Positions 1 through 11,765 of a stretch of DNA of 64,000 bases are shown piece by piece. This DNA comes from Exophiala sp. HKRS030. Taxonomy: Eukaryota; Ascomycota; Eurotiomycetes; Chaetothyriales; Herpotrichiellaceae. A program made the position numbers and the translations under genes. The notes beneath the pieces were generated by a model, which did no database searches, had not been told where the DNA came from, and was given only the letters and a program-made list of their open reading frames with translations. Position 1 is the stretch's first letter; every line of letters starts with the position of its first letter. The DNA is taken from the NCBI GenBank assembly GCA_023897205.1, contig JAHWDD010000004.1, positions 372,001-436,000 on the forward strand, written 5' to 3'.

Positions 1-3000
1 ATCAGGCCATACTCCGGGCTGGGTTCTTCCAATTAAAGGATGACCCTTGCACGTTGAGGTCTAAATCCTACCACCTCAATACCAAGCCTCACCTCATGAG
101 CTGTTAGCGACAAATGACTCGGCCGTCAAGCCGGCCGAACTTAGGTACCAACCCGCAATTGTTTAGCAGCTTTGCAGTTCGTAGTTAGATGGAAGAGTGG
201 AAGTCTTAACTCAGGCTCTATCTAGAATGGTGGCTTATGTGCCCCGCTTGTCTAGTGTGATTCCGGAAGGATCAGCACCCATGGCGTTTTTGTAGACTCG
301 TAGCCACCTGGCAATCATCGCTAGGCTGAGCAGCGAATCGTTGAAGTTCTCGGTTCGATACTTTGCAGATATTTGCGAAGCTTGTATCATAGTCCGCGAA
401 ACTGTCCCAGCAAGTTCATACAGGTAGACCTTCAGATTAAATTGCCATACGATCTTGGCTATTGCCAAATTGCTCTGAGTTATACATACAGAAGATCCAG
501 TAGGCCGGATGAGTAGCCACTAGCTTCTTGACTTTGTCATATTTGTCATCATGTCCAAGAGACCTTGGTTCACGGTTGACTAGAGGGAAAGAAGAAGGCT
601 TAGGTCGGTGTTCTTTGACCTTGCTAATTCTGGGGATCCTCGCAGTGGAGGGTCCTATATCCATAGAGAGTTTTCCGAACAGGAGCGGCCTAGAGGTGCA
701 AAGCATTGAGTTCTATGCACATCTTACCGAGGAACGGTGCATTGCAAGCTTGTAAATAGCCCGAGGCACCTCTAAGTAGGATGAGGATAGTCAGATTTCT
801 CAACCGTGGACCGATGGTCGACACAAAACTAATTCTGAAGATCACCTGAATTCTGTACTGAATTACATCGATACCTGGAACGGCGGTGAGCCATACCTAC
901 TCCTGCCAGCGTCCAAATTGAATTTGAGACCTGATCATGACACCTTCGGCATTGGCTGGAGAGGCTCCAAACTTAAACCTGCAGAGTATTTCACTTGAAG
1001 GATATCTCTGCGGGTTGACTCCGCGCCTCGAAGTTCAGGATCTAACCAAGTTCTTCTCGCCAATGACTTTCGAGTTTCTCTTCATCATCCCTGCGAAAGG
1101 TGCAATCTTGGACGAGGCTAGACGACTAGCGTGTCGATCCGCCGGCCCGCTACGCCACCCCTTCTTCGGTACTGGGGACCACCTCATTGGGAAAGCTTCC
1201 AATTGACCGTATGCACGCTATGCCCCACCGGCATGCACCCAGCATGACTTGGCAAATAAGCAGAGACCTTGGGCACCCCATTGACAATTATTACTGACTA
1301 GCCGTCTCTTGAGGTTCAGGGCTCAGAAATCGGCAGGATAGTCGATGGCTCCACAAGAAGCGCCTTGTGCCAATCCTCCTCGTGCCTCCTCCACGTTGTG
1401 CCTGTGGAGGCAAGCCGCCATTAAGATTCCACCCTGCGGAGGAATTGTCCCTCGCCACATCACTTGCTGCTTCTACTCCAAGGCTGAGAAGTAGTTAGAA
1501 TGAGACTGATATACTCCGTACGCAGAGGTATGCTAAGCCGCTGCCGGCTCGAGCTAGAGGTAGGTCGACAAAACAGCGCTCTCTGCGTTACCCACTCCGG
1601 TGGTATCGGAGATGATATTGGCATGTCTCGTCACGGTGTCCCGAGCTAATGAACCGACAGAGTAGATACAGAACAATGGTGTTGGACCGGAGTTTGCCTC
1701 GGCTCCACTTGATGCCACTGTGAAAGTTTCTTGATCATGGAGCTACTGGCAGATGCGCGTTCTGACACAAACTGCGCTACACTTCATCAAACTGTGGTGC
1801 AAGTCTGTGGATTAAGGGACTTGACAAAGACTTCAACGTTTCGCGGCCTTTTCTTTCAATCTTGAAGTAGCGAATACACAGCGAAACATCTCCACCACCA
1901 TCTAGTACTCGGTATCCTTCATTGATAGCGAGATCGTGGCTTCGGTCTTTTACTCCGTACAATTCGCCTTCTCAACGCATACGGTCCCTCCCGCAGCCCT
2001 CCACTGGCGGAGCGGCGTGCCGAGGGACGTCCCCTGCCTCGCTTAGCCACAGGCGAATGGTCTGGTGCCCAAGTAATGCAGGAACTAAGTATCCTGTCTG
2101 ATTGACGAGGAGAGTGACCCTGATCGGAGCCGAGTAATGCATTATTTTCCCCTAGTCTCCAGCGCCGTCAACCTAACTAGAAGAAGGCTGATCTACCATT
2201 GTCCCAATGCTCTATGTACTTATCCGCAAACGTGCTCACACTGCCACAACCCAGTCACATTCGAACTAGCCCATGCGCGCACGAATCCCCGCTGTCTTTT
2301 AGACGTTATTGCTGCAAGAGTACCTGCCTGTTGCAGCTGAATTCGTTTGTGAAGACGAGCTGCTCTCTTCGTGCGCAAAATGCAGGCGATGAATGCATGA
2401 CCCGTCCGGTATTCGATCGCAGCACGTGGATGGTGTACTTGTGCTGAGTTGGGGTTATTCGGAAGAGCCCTCGCTGCAACAGGAGCCGCCTTCGGACTCA
2501 GGAGCACGTAAGTCGCAGGGATGGCAACACAACATTCTTGAAGCTAACTAGTCCAGTGCTTGTCATTCCTCTGGCCGGCACTCGTGGACCTGGCAGCTGC
2601 ACGCCATACCGGGCGCAAGAATCCCCAGCTGCTGGACTCGGCTTTTGGGCATCTGTGACCAGGTGCTAGCCAACGTGCAATCATGTCGATCTTTAGTTGC
2701 CTGAATCTAACAACGATGATCGATTTCATGTCTATTTCCAATGCCTCGGACAACAAGCTGTTCTCCAATAACCAAATCGAGCTCATTTTCAAAGTGCGAT
2801 TCGTGCTGCATTCGTCGCACTCATAGACATGCTTTTCATAACCATTGTGGTGTTTGATGCTTTAATGTTTCTGGTCAAAGTGCAACTGATGATCATTCAT
2901 GAGAGCCGAAGTTTTCCGTGCTATGTAAATACTCGCAGCAATAACGACGATTCCTCTGTGTTCAATTGATCAAGCATAGACTACGGAGTACTTGGATTCT

Positions 3001-3229
3001 GTTGGCTACATTTCCCCAGTTACTTCGTCTCCCGTTTGCAGTCTGGGTTTCCCACTTCTTGAGAAAACGTCGGTTTAAAGCTATTTCGACTGGACGATTC
3101 TACTTATTACCTAGGACCCTAACTACTGAAGACTTACTTTCCAAGTTCCGAAGGGGCTGGTCAAAACTACTGAGCGTTCCGTGCCACAGGCATGTCGAAT
3201 ACGAGGTTGTTCCATGATCGACAAGAATG
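1..3229. other. Gene-poor region, no supported gene
   Basis: I see no gene here with a recognisable domain, intron structure or sustained open frame. The short open stretches (all under 100 codons) lack family motifs and mostly lack an ATG start. Three perfect copies of the 9-mer TACTCCGTA (either strand) lie at 1512-1520, 1951-1959 and 2982-2990. Base composition is not obviously AT-rich, so strong RIP decay is not evident by eye. Confidence 0.5.
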
Positions 3230-3540
3230 CTATCAGTTAGTTGGAGCTTGGAAGTCGGCCCTCATGCCCCTGGGACTAACCTATCTCCCCGTTGCGCTAC
3301 TGTACTCCATTTTCTGGTGCAGTAAGCAAAATGGTAGTCTTTCTATGTCCACAGAAACCATGGTGCACGGCAATATGCCCCAGTAGAGACAAACCCCTAC
3401 CGAAATTTCCTCCCCGAACGAGTGGAGCATTGGTGGCCGGTCCTGTATGCAAGTACAATGCTCAATCAGGTCCCCTTGAATACATCTCCTGGAATCCAAG
3501 CCTTTGTAGCGATCCTACAACGTACTCTTAGATAACTAGA
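3230..3540 (+). pseudogene. Possible relic of a fungal-specific transcription factor
   Basis: If a GT-AG intron is placed at 3322-3383 (gtaagc to cccag), the flanking sequence reads as one frame that includes NPYRNFLPE and LYASTMLNQVP before a stop near 3534. This resembles the start of the middle homology region of fungal Zn2Cys6 regulators, where an N-P-Y/W-R motif precedes a block of the form LhxxLxAxAxxHL. No zinc cluster is found upstream and only about 75 codons remain. It sits only about 90 bp upstream of the SAT4-type gene. Family resemblance is by pattern only and could be chance. Confidence 0.25.
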
Positions 3541-3625
3541 AGAACACTCCTCCTTTGTAGACTTGGACCGGTTGACCAACCTTTATGCTCCATAGTCTTT
3601 AACAGAGGCACTTTTTGGAGTCGCC

Positions 3626-5269
3626 ATGTCAGTCGTCAACGGTGTTGTCGTGGCCTTGCCGCCGCCTGAAGGCTACGTGGTTGATTTCGACAACCCACAA
3701 AGACGATATGTTGTGGCAGTATATGTTGTGTCTGGGCTCGGAATGCTGTTTTCTTTCGTCTTTATGCTCCAGCGACTCTTTGTCAAAATCTACGTCCACC
3801 ACTCCCTCAGACTCGATGATTGTAAGTTGAATACACCGGCTCGATACTCGGACCTCAGTATACTGGGCATACTGACAATTTGTACCAGATTGTGTCATCT
3901 TAGCATGGGTAAGACCGTGTCCTGAACCGAACATCGTCTTTGCGGCAAGATATACGTGCGATTTGGGTTCGGTAGCTGACTGGTATGGTTTGACAGGCCT
4001 TCAGTGTGGCCATGCAAGGTCTTGTCCTCAGTAAGTAGAGAACACCATACAAGCCTTCTCAGAGTTGACGGTAAATGCAGACGGCTTTGTGAAAGGATTT
4101 TATGGCATCCACGCATGGGAGATGCCAATCACCGAGTTCGCGCGGTGTGTCGAGGTCAATATAGATCCATCTGTGCCATTCGATGAAACTAAGACTGACG
4201 TGCCTCTCAGTTCGCAACCTACATTCAAGCAATCGTCTACACGTTTCCCACAGTTTTCTCTAAATTGGCGCTGCTCATCTTCTACTTGAAGCTGCAAAAT
4301 CGGGAGTTATGGTACAAAATCTCTGTCTGGACGACTATCTTTGTCACCGTCGGGTCCAATATGGGTATCGCCTTTTCTGTCGCCTTTGCCTGTGATCCTA
4401 TCAGGAAGGGTTGGGATATATTCGTGGAAGGGGGCACTTGTATCGACCGGACAGCAGTTTTCAAGGCAACGGCAGCATTCGGAATCATCACTGACGTTAT
4501 GATCATCGCGATTCCGATTCCGATGGTCGTGCGTTTAAAGCTTTCTCGGGCAAAGAAGGCAGGCTTGATGTTCCTATTTACAGTTGGTTCAGCGTAAGTC
4601 ACTCCTCCTTCTCGCGTTGAACAGAGATACGACTCAATACTTGTTGCAATGCTCTGCGGACATTTTCGCTAACTGGTGGTATTGCAGAACTGTTGTTACC
4701 TCTATCATTCGTCTTTGGCTACTGATTGATAATCTATCTAATCCGGACCTGTCATGGATAGGTGGTCCCGTGTTTCTATGGATGTAAGTAAAGCCACAGC
4801 TTTCACTATTTCCTCCCCCTGTCCTTCCTCTAAGTGTACCATGCCGAATGAATCTAACGATTTGCTATCTACCAGTTGCATCGAGGCGAATCTCCTTGTC
4901 ATGTGTGCATGCCTACCTACCTTGAAACAGTTTGTCAAAGTCATCGCCCCAAGCATGATGGGCAGTTCCCACGAACAAGGACCGATCGGATCCAATATGG
5001 GCGGAGCTTCTTCACGGTCTCGATCTGGTGTGATGGGGAGCAGCAGTAACTCTCGTCCAAACCCCAAACGACATCACTACCACGGCTTCAGTGCTGACCA
5101 TGAGTATCGCATGGAGACACTCGTGGAGGGCGGCCAGCCTATCGACAAGGCCAGTTCAAATTGGAGTAACAAGGACGAGGACGCCGAAAGAGACAGAGAC
5201 GACAACAGTGCTAAAGCCATTATTCAGACAAAGACTTTACAGATATCTTACGAAGAGCGTCAGAACTAA
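3626..5269 (+). CDS. SAT4/Pth11-type rhodopsin-domain integral membrane protein
   Basis: Seven exons (3626-3821, 3889-3908, 3997-4030, 4081-4154, 4211-4593, 4688-4783, 4876-5269) give 398 aa in one frame. The product has the seven-helix layout of the fungal rhodopsin (SAT4) domain: an N-terminal helix (YVVAVYVVSGLGMLFSFVF), the motif DDYCVILAW, a KLALLIFYL helix, the conserved FACDPI cysteine region, GGTCID before helix five, a helix ending in IPIPMV, and an extracellular/cytoplasmic tail after CACLPTLKQF. The roughly 120-residue tail is rich in Ser, His, Asn and charged residues. There is no N-terminal CFEM cysteine module, so it is the short SAT4 type and not a CFEM-containing Pth11 protein. 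Such proteins are plasma-membrane or vacuolar and some act as surface-sensing receptors; the ligand is unknown. The donor of intron 4 (gtcaat) is weak and that boundary is the least certain. Confidence 0.85.
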
Positions 5270-7409
5270 CTCCGTGTCAGCGAAGCTTACGGGAGACTCC
5301 AAAGCCAGCTCCCATACGAACCCCGTTTGCATTCGCAAGCCAGAGAGCTTCAAGCAAGCAGTTTCACCGCGTGGAGAGAAGAGTAACCCAGAATTAGAAT
5401 ATTGTATATGTAAGAGTATGTCCAGCTAACAGTGCGTTTGGTCTTTGAGTATCACCTGTATAGTATTGATGAAAGCACGAAGATCGTATCCCCAAATCTA
5501 ATAGAGCCTCATAGAATCATAGAACAGCTTACTGGATTACACAGAATCAACCCAGTGCACACATGACTCGAGGTATTAACGAGCGGTAGGGGTAGTATTT
5601 CGAGGGATCCAGGGTTTGTATTCTGTAACGTGTTATAATAAACTCAATTCTGTAAATCCCAGTGCCGAACCCTAGATGAAACCTACCTGCGGCTTCAACG
5701 TGATTACCACCTATCGTGGCCTTCTCTTCCAATTTCGCTCGAATCCAATGGCCATGCACTATCGCAACCCGAGATATCTAAGCCCTAAAAGGCATCTCCG
5801 AACCCTTGGCCTAGGCAAACCTTACCCAGTGGTTCCACGTTACATCCCGAGAAGTGTTGCTAGATTTTCCCACCCGTAGTTCAGGGAAGCAGTGCAGAAC
5901 CTGGTCTTGTTGCGGAATCATAAGGAGAGACGAGTGTAATGAATTATCCGAACACCTAGTCTTCGACCGTTATCCTTCGTCAAACGTAATCTCACTGTTC
6001 TTCAGGGCTCTTGCATTAGGTCACTTGCTCGGGTCCATTCTCGTGGGGCCATCAGGAACAAGGGGAATACTTGTACACGAATCTAGATCGTCACACATTC
6101 GATTCGAGGCCAACTAGGGATAGGAGAGCTGCTGCAATGTTCTTTCTAGGTGCCAGCGCTCAGCACTGATGTGCCCGAGAGCATTTGCCGGCAAAAGTGT
6201 GGGTTGCACTTGGGTAGAAGTACGTACTCCGCATGTGTCGACAGCTTATACTGGTTAGTCTAATATGGAATACTAGGTCCAGACCTGGATGTCTCAAGAC
6301 TAGTAAAATGTTTTTGCGTTCTTCTGTCAACAGACGATAGGAGAGTATAACCGTGTATCAAGATTAGAAAGAGCTCTCCTGCTTTATGTGTACGTAATGT
6401 TCGGGTAGACAGTCCTCTCACAAGTGCTGCGGACAGCTCTGGTTGGCGGCGGGTTGACATAGAGCCATCGTGAATGGACATCATGCCTTTTCAAGCTGAA
6501 AGGGGTGGCCGGCACTGTGATCAGAATCTGCAGATGCTTGTAAAGGCAAACTTGCATGGGGAATCTCCGTGTGCAGATTATTGATCAGTAGTAATTGCCT
6601 AAAGATCTTGTGCTGGGCTTCCTGATATCACTCAACTCAAGTGGTTGGAGATGGCTAATAAGAACGTTTGCTCGCTGGCAGGTTTTGTAACGGGATTCCT
6701 ATGGCTGAAACCAGGGTGGGCCCTTGTGTACACTGTCAAGTAAACTCTTGCAGAATTTGGGATTCGGGTGGTTCGACTGCGTAGTAACGTTGTTTACGGA
6801 ACGATGTATGTTAAAGTAATAGCGACAGGGTATCGATGTCCTTTGGGAACGTAGTCGAAGGCTGCGAGGAATGTTCCATGGTAAGAAGAAACCAATTGAT
6901 GATAATACATCACATGATCTGGTCTCCGATGCACGGCAAAATGACTTTGGCGAGAAGCCTCCTCCATACAAGCGTTCCCGAGCGCCGAAAGTCACGTCCA
7001 GTCTATGCCCTTATGCGTGCTGGGCGATTGTTGAAGCTCCGCTGCCTCTCGCGCTTGATGTTTCTGGTTTCGGGGCACATTCTGCTTCCTCGAAAGATGT
7101 TGATGGATTGGCTAGCGCAATTGGTGAACGTCGGGACTCATCTTGCGAATCATGCGTAGATCATAAGTCGTTTTGGTGAAAGACAGAGCTGTCACATGAA
7201 TAGGGTTGTAGGAATGAGCATGCTCGTAGGAATTTGCATTTCCTGCCGACTAAAATGCCTTGAGACGATGGTCATCGAAATTCAGTCCTCTGATCCAGTA
7301 AATGAGTGGTCGTATATCCCAGTTCGGGCCACAGGCAGATTTTTGTCCTAACTCTTGCGTAGAACAAAGCCCCAATGGTGTATGAACTCATCTACTATGC
7401 GGAACTCGT
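5270..7409. other. Intergenic region, nothing supported
   Basis: About 2.1 kb without a convincing gene. Open stretches near 5676-5879, 5854-6117, 6699-6995 and 6871-7179 are short, lack recognisable motifs, and the last two overlap on opposite strands. A near-copy of the recurring 9-mer (TACTCCGCA) lies near 6225. Confidence 0.5.
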
Positions 7410-7739
7410 CTATACTGCTTTGTCCACCTCTTCGTCGTCCATATCGTCAATTGGTACATTTTCTAGCGCCTGCAACTTTTGTTCCAAGTCTTCCAATCGG
7501 AGTAGTTCTTTCCGGGTATATTCGAGCATGAGACGAATGTGTCTTATTTCCTCCTCTCGTACAAACTTGAGTTCGGCCTCTTCGAGTTCGATAATAGTTT
7601 TGGTCCCCTTGGGCTTTGACACGCTTTGAATGCCATATCTTGTGGCGGGCGCAGAAAATCCACGTCGAAGAAAGTATGACGGAGAAGAGACGAAAGAGCC
7701 TCTCAAGCCATGGAGGATCTGGCGTACATGCAGTAACAT
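7410..7739 (-). CDS. Small mitochondrial-like coiled-coil protein, unknown function
   Basis: A 109-codon frame starting at the ATG at 7739 (MLLHVRQILHGL). The first 45 residues are basic, serine-rich and nearly free of acidic residues, with FLRRGFSAP resembling a mitochondrial presequence and its cleavage region. Residues from about 50 to 95 are strongly charged and heptad-like (IIELEEAELKFVREEEIRHI and LEYTRKELLRLEDLEQKLQA), which predicts a coiled coil. The C-terminus is acidic (DDMDDEEVDKAV). It diverges from mitochondrial asparaginyl-tRNA synthetase across a 263 bp spacer, which supports a mitochondrial role by context. I do not recognise the family. A ttttatcag acceptor-like site just upstream means an extra 5' exon is possible. 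Confidence 0.6.
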   Translation of the reverse strand: MLLHVRQILHGLRGSFVSSPSYFLRRGFSAPATRYGIQSVSKPKGTKTIIELEEAELKFVREEEIRHIRLMLEYTRKELLRLEDLEQKLQALENVPIDDMDDEEVDKAV

Positions 7740-8002
7740 GGCCACTGATAAAAGTCTGTAATGTTAGCTCTCGGGTTGCAGGAAACGAAGAATCAATAAA
7801 TTGTCGAAGCGTAACTCAAGCAAGGCTGCGCGATTTCAAATGACCGGAGGAAGGCTGTCGGTCTTGGAGAAATCAGCCAATCACAAGGCCATAATGCAAT
7901 TCGTCCGTACCGTGGTAAATAAACTGCCAAATTCTGTTTATCCTTCACACTGCAATTCAGTAACATTTTCAGGTGCTGTTCCAACCTAGACTCGTCGGCC
8001 AC
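7740..8002. promoter_or_regulatory. Divergent promoter between two mitochondrial-protein genes
   Basis: 263 bp separate the start codons of the minus-strand coiled-coil gene and the plus-strand asparaginyl-tRNA synthetase gene. It must hold both 5' UTRs and core promoters unless an upstream exon exists. No specific factor site is certain; inverted CCAAT-type words (ATTGG, CCAAT) occur near 7877. Confidence 0.4.
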
Positions 8003-9804
8003 ATGATGCTATGGCGTTGCTGTCGAGCGCCGCAATGCTTCTCCCACCATGAATCTGTCAGGTCTGCTATCGGCCTTTCTCATATTTCCTTCACCGGCCG
8101 ACGAAACCTCCACATCAGTCATTCTCGAAGAGGAGATGCCTCTTCTAGAACGGCACAACAAGTTCGCAATGTTCGCATAGCCGATCAAAACATCGCAGAA
8201 AGAGTCAGACTTGATGGTCTAATCCGAAGTGTCCGGAAGCAAAAACACATTGCCTTTGCCCGTCTCAACGACGGCTCGACACTCGAGTCGATTCAGGCTG
8301 TATTCCATGATCCAGCTATTGCGAAGGAGTAGGTCTCATAGGATGTGATGGTATCGCAAGATCGAGAGTCTAATATCAGCATGATAGTGTCACCAATGGA
8401 TCTTACGTCTCATTGATCGGACAATGGGTAGAATCTCCAGGCTCTGGACAGTCACATGAGGTACACGTTGAGGAGGTAGTACATTTGGGAGAAAGCAATT
8501 CGTTGGTAGGTCTCACGTATTTCCGGAAATCCTCTCAACTGCTAAAAAAGCATCTATAGGAGAATCCGATACAGAAGCAGGCCATGACAGTTGACCACCT
8601 TCGAACCGTACCTCATCTTCGAATGCGAACTGGATTACAATCTACCATCCTTCGAACTCGGAGTCTTCTCAGCTCAACTATTGGACATCATTTTGCCGAG
8701 GGTGTGCGAAGTCAAAATCTACCAGTCTATCAAGTTCATCCACCACTTATTACATCTTCAGATTGTGAAGGCGCTGGAGAAGTTTTCACATTGACACCTA
8801 AAAGCAGTCAACCTGCGCCTGCAGGTCCAATATCAGGTACAGATAAACAGGCGGAGCGATTATATTTTCGGGATTCGAAATATCTCACTGTTTCCTCACA
8901 ACTTCACCTAGAGGCATATGCGGCTGAGCTAGGAGATGTGTACGCTCTATCACCAACCTTCCGGGCAGAGGAGAGCGACACGCCCCGTCATCTGGCAGAA
9001 TTTTACATGTTAGAGGCAGAGCATCGAGATATTACTTTTGAGGAACTGTTGGTCTGTGTCAACAATTTGATCTCAGATATCGCGAAAGGACTGCAAAACC
9101 ATCGAATCGGAGCCGAGTTGCAGAAGTACTATACGGATGATAAACATCGTGCAACCGACTCAGACACTGTCGACCTTCAAGCTCGGTGGGGGGCACTCAC
9201 AGGACAGTATCAGGTCATTGAATATACCACAGCGATCAAAGAACTCGAGAATGCCAATGATTTGCAAGGAGGAAAACTCTTTACGAGATCGCCACGTTGG
9301 GACCAAGGATTGCAATTGGAGCATGAACGCTGGATCGTGAAGAACCTCGGAAAAGATCTCCCAATATTCGTCTCACATTATCCAAAAGCCATCAAACCAT
9401 TCTACATGTTACCATCAAAAGAGACAGTAACATTGCCTGGTGGAAGCGAAACCCGTGGTCCTGGAGAAACCGTGGCATGTTTCGATCTTCTTTTACCGTT
9501 CGGTTACTGCGAGGTAGTTGGGGGAAGTCTCAGAGAACATCGACTGGAGAATCTCATCATCAATATGCGGGAGAAAGGGTTACTCAAGAAAGAGGAGTTG
9601 ACCAGAGGCAATGGATACCCTTTCTTAGGCCCGGACGAAAGCTTGGGAAATCTCAAATGGTATGCAGACCTCCGGCGGTTCGGAAGCAGTCCTCATGGAG
9701 GTTATGGGATGGGCTTTGATCGCTTACTCGCATACCTCACCGGTGTTGCGAATGTGAGAGATGTCGTGTCTTTTCCCCGAACTTGGGGTCGAGCGGATTG
9801 CTGA
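8003..9804 (+). CDS. SLM5: Asparaginyl-tRNA synthetase, mitochondrial
   Basis: Three exons (8003-8328, 8388-8505, 8560-9804) give 562 aa. It charges tRNA-Asn with asparagine for mitochondrial translation. The first 50 or so residues are basic and contain a presequence-like stretch (RRNLHISHSRRG). An OB-fold anticodon domain follows (VRLDGLIRSVRKQKHIAF, YVSLIGQWV). The class IIb catalytic core has the Asx-family signatures: LRTVPHLRMRT, LTVSSQLHLEA (Asn-type), FRAEESDTPRHLAEFYMLE (motif 2), EVVGGSLREHR and a motif 3 of the form PHGGYGMGFDRLL, ending VVSFPRTWGRADC. The HLAEF and SSQLHLEA motifs point to AsnRS rather than AspRS. The first intron is placed at acceptor 8387 because it alone keeps the frame and gives AKDVTNGSYV. 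An in-frame GTG lies upstream but the ATG at 8003 is preferred. Confidence 0.93.
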
Positions 9805-10134
9805 ATCAGATGTAACATACAATGATTCTCGGCATTGCCCAGATGTAAATAGTTGTTCCAACAATGTACACTACGAATAAATCAATACACCATCTACACT
9901 GAACATATTCATGGAAGATCACACTATTCATTGAGACGGTGCTAGAAAAGTATATGCTGCGATTGTAAGCTGTAAACATAGATCCACAGCGGCGATGGCA
10001 TCCCCACAGCCTCGTGGGTGGCAAGGCTGGCGCAACACACATGATTTCTCCGCCAGTCTTCGGTATCTTCCTCAATCTTTCCAACCTACACCTCTTGGTT
10101 GCTCATTCTTCCTAGGTCATTACCCGACGAGTTA
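9805..10134. other. Intergenic spacer (330 bp)
   Basis: Tandem spacer between the synthetase stop and the RING gene start. It should hold the 3' end of one gene and the promoter of the next. The frame of the RING gene stays open upstream to about 10099 but has no ATG before 10135. Confidence 0.4.
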
Positions 10135-11256
10135 ATGGCACAGGCCGAATATGACTCTGGCCTGACTGCAAATACTGACGAACCCATCGGCTCGCGATCC
10201 GCTTCAATCGCCAATCCACTACTTGCACCCGATCACTGTGTCATTTGTCTCGATGTGATCAGTGACAAAGCGATCGCGTTACCGTGCAACCATGAACAAT
10301 TCGATTTCCCTTGCCTAGGCACCTGGCTGCAGCGCCAACAAGTCTGTCCTCTTTGTAAAGGTCTGGTGACGGCGCTCAGATTCAACGTCACAGATACCGG
10401 CGGCGAAAATGAAAGTAGGATTTTCTATCTTCCAGCACAAGAGGCGACACCGCCACGGAGCGGTTCAGACACTGTGCGGAGTTTTGGAGGAGATCGACGA
10501 GCAACGCAAGAGTCTGTGATTTGGAGAAGAGATAGAGAAAGGTTGTCGGCAGGACCATATCGAAGACGAAGAAGAGATAGATCGCATACACAGCCTTCTG
10601 CGGACATAACCAGAGAATCCGCTTTGAGCGTCCGCCGTCATGTCTATCGCCAGAGTCTCTACTCATTACATGTCGGCTCGAATCGGATCTCACGCTACCG
10701 TACGCTTACGCCTTCTATGTTTCAAAACGACGCTCATCTCATCTCTCGTGCAAGAATGTTCATACGAAGGGAATTACAGGTTTTTGATTTCTTGAATCCT
10801 GACGATTCGTCAGATACGTCCTCCGCACGGGCTTCTTCATCAACCAACTCTACTGGGTCCAAATCCACAGATCGACGTGCAAACAATGCTGATTTCCTGC
10901 TGGAGTACATCGTCTCGATACTTAAATCGATTGATTTAAAGGGCAGTTCGGGCCAAGCCGAAGAGCTCTTAACCGATTTCCTAGGAAGACCAAATGCCAA
11001 GCTGTTCATTCATGAATTTGGTTCGTGGCTAAGGAGCCCATATGAAAGACTCGAGCATTGGGATCGGAATGTCCAGTACGCCATGCCTTCGTCGACGAAA
11101 CCCCATGAGCATCGCGAGCGAGAGGGTGGTCAACACAATACGTGTGAGGGACCATTATCTGACGATGGCAATGTCGACAGAGTACCCCGTTGGTTCTCGG
11201 AAAGATTTGTACTGGACACTACCAGTTCTGGACGTCGGGTTACAGAGCCTCCGTGA
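10135..11256 (+). CDS. TOPORS-like RING-type E3 ubiquitin/SUMO ligase
   Basis: Single exon, 373 aa, started at the first in-frame ATG. The RING finger spans residues 35-75: C35-x2-C38, C51-x-H53, then FDFPCLGTWL with C60, and CPLCK (C71, C74). The usual fifth zinc-ligand Cys appears to be Asp57. This FDF.CL..WL pattern is that of the TOPORS/ICP0-like RING subfamily. After an Arg-rich, disordered linker (residues 120-165) a second block matches the TOPORS C-terminal module: VYRQSLYSLHVGS, an ARMFIRRELQVF helix, a LLEYIVSILKSIDLKGSSGQ segment and FIHEFGSWLRSPYERLEHWD. This argues for TOPORS rather than a generic RING. It is probably nuclear and acts with an E2 on chromatin or stress substrates; substrates are unknown. 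Confidence 0.82.
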   Translation: MAQAEYDSGLTANTDEPIGSRSASIANPLLAPDHCVICLDVISDKAIALPCNHEQFDFPCLGTWLQRQQVCPLCKGLVTALRFNVTDTGGENESRIFYLPAQEATPPRSGSDTVRSFGGDRRATQESVIWRRDRERLSAGPYRRRRRDRSHTQPSADITRESALSVRRHVYRQSLYSLHVGSNRISRYRTLTPSMFQNDAHLISRARMFIRRELQVFDFLNPDDSSDTSSARASSSTNSTGSKSTDRRANNADFLLEYIVSILKSIDLKGSSGQAEELLTDFLGRPNAKLFIHEFGSWLRSPYERLEHWDRNVQYAMPSSTKPHEHREREGGQHNTCEGPLSDDGNVDRVPRWFSERFVLDTTSSGRRVTEPP

Positions 11257-11765
11257 TAGCGAAGTCTGAAAACTGTTCAGAAACTTTTTCACCATATGAC
11301 TACAGATGCTACAAACTCGACATGGCTTTCCACACTGAGATTGATCGAGACCATTGTTGGACTAGAAATGATCTTGTCCGGATAGCTTTAGCGAGTTTTG
11401 AGCCAGAGCGATAATCTACCAGCTATCATGGGACTATTAAAGAGGCAATGAGAAGGGCAAGGATATGATCATTTCGCGTCAAGTCCCATATCACCAATGT
11501 CCGGGTTTAGGGTTGAGGATGAATTTCAGGGTTTTTGTACAAATTCAACACCACTCATCTGGAGGTGAATATCGTCGAGCAGAATGTTTTGCAAGATATA
11601 GCACCCATGAGTCTCTATTCTACCCGCGAACTCTGTGCAACCATTCTCAAAGAGTCTAGCTGGACGGTAGTATCAACCTCGGTTCTCATAACGAGTTGAA
11701 ACCTCCATGATGTCGCACGCCTGATTACCAACCCACATGAAATTAGGCGCCCAACGGCCCTAAAT
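11257..11765. other. Intergenic spacer between convergent genes
   Basis: 509 bp between the stops of the RING gene and the MDR reductase gene, which converge here. It should hold both 3' UTRs. No gene or repeat seen. Confidence 0.4.

Noticed and set aside
2137..2507. Overlapping frames with several Cys codons near 2.2-2.4 kb
   Set aside because: Checked for a zinc cluster: spacing fits no known Zn2Cys6 or C2H2 pattern, and three frames overlap with no intron signals.
1..7400. RIP-type AT-rich decay of the gene-poor left end
   Set aside because: By eye, AT content and TpA/CpA bias are not strongly raised; a computed RIP index would be needed to claim it.
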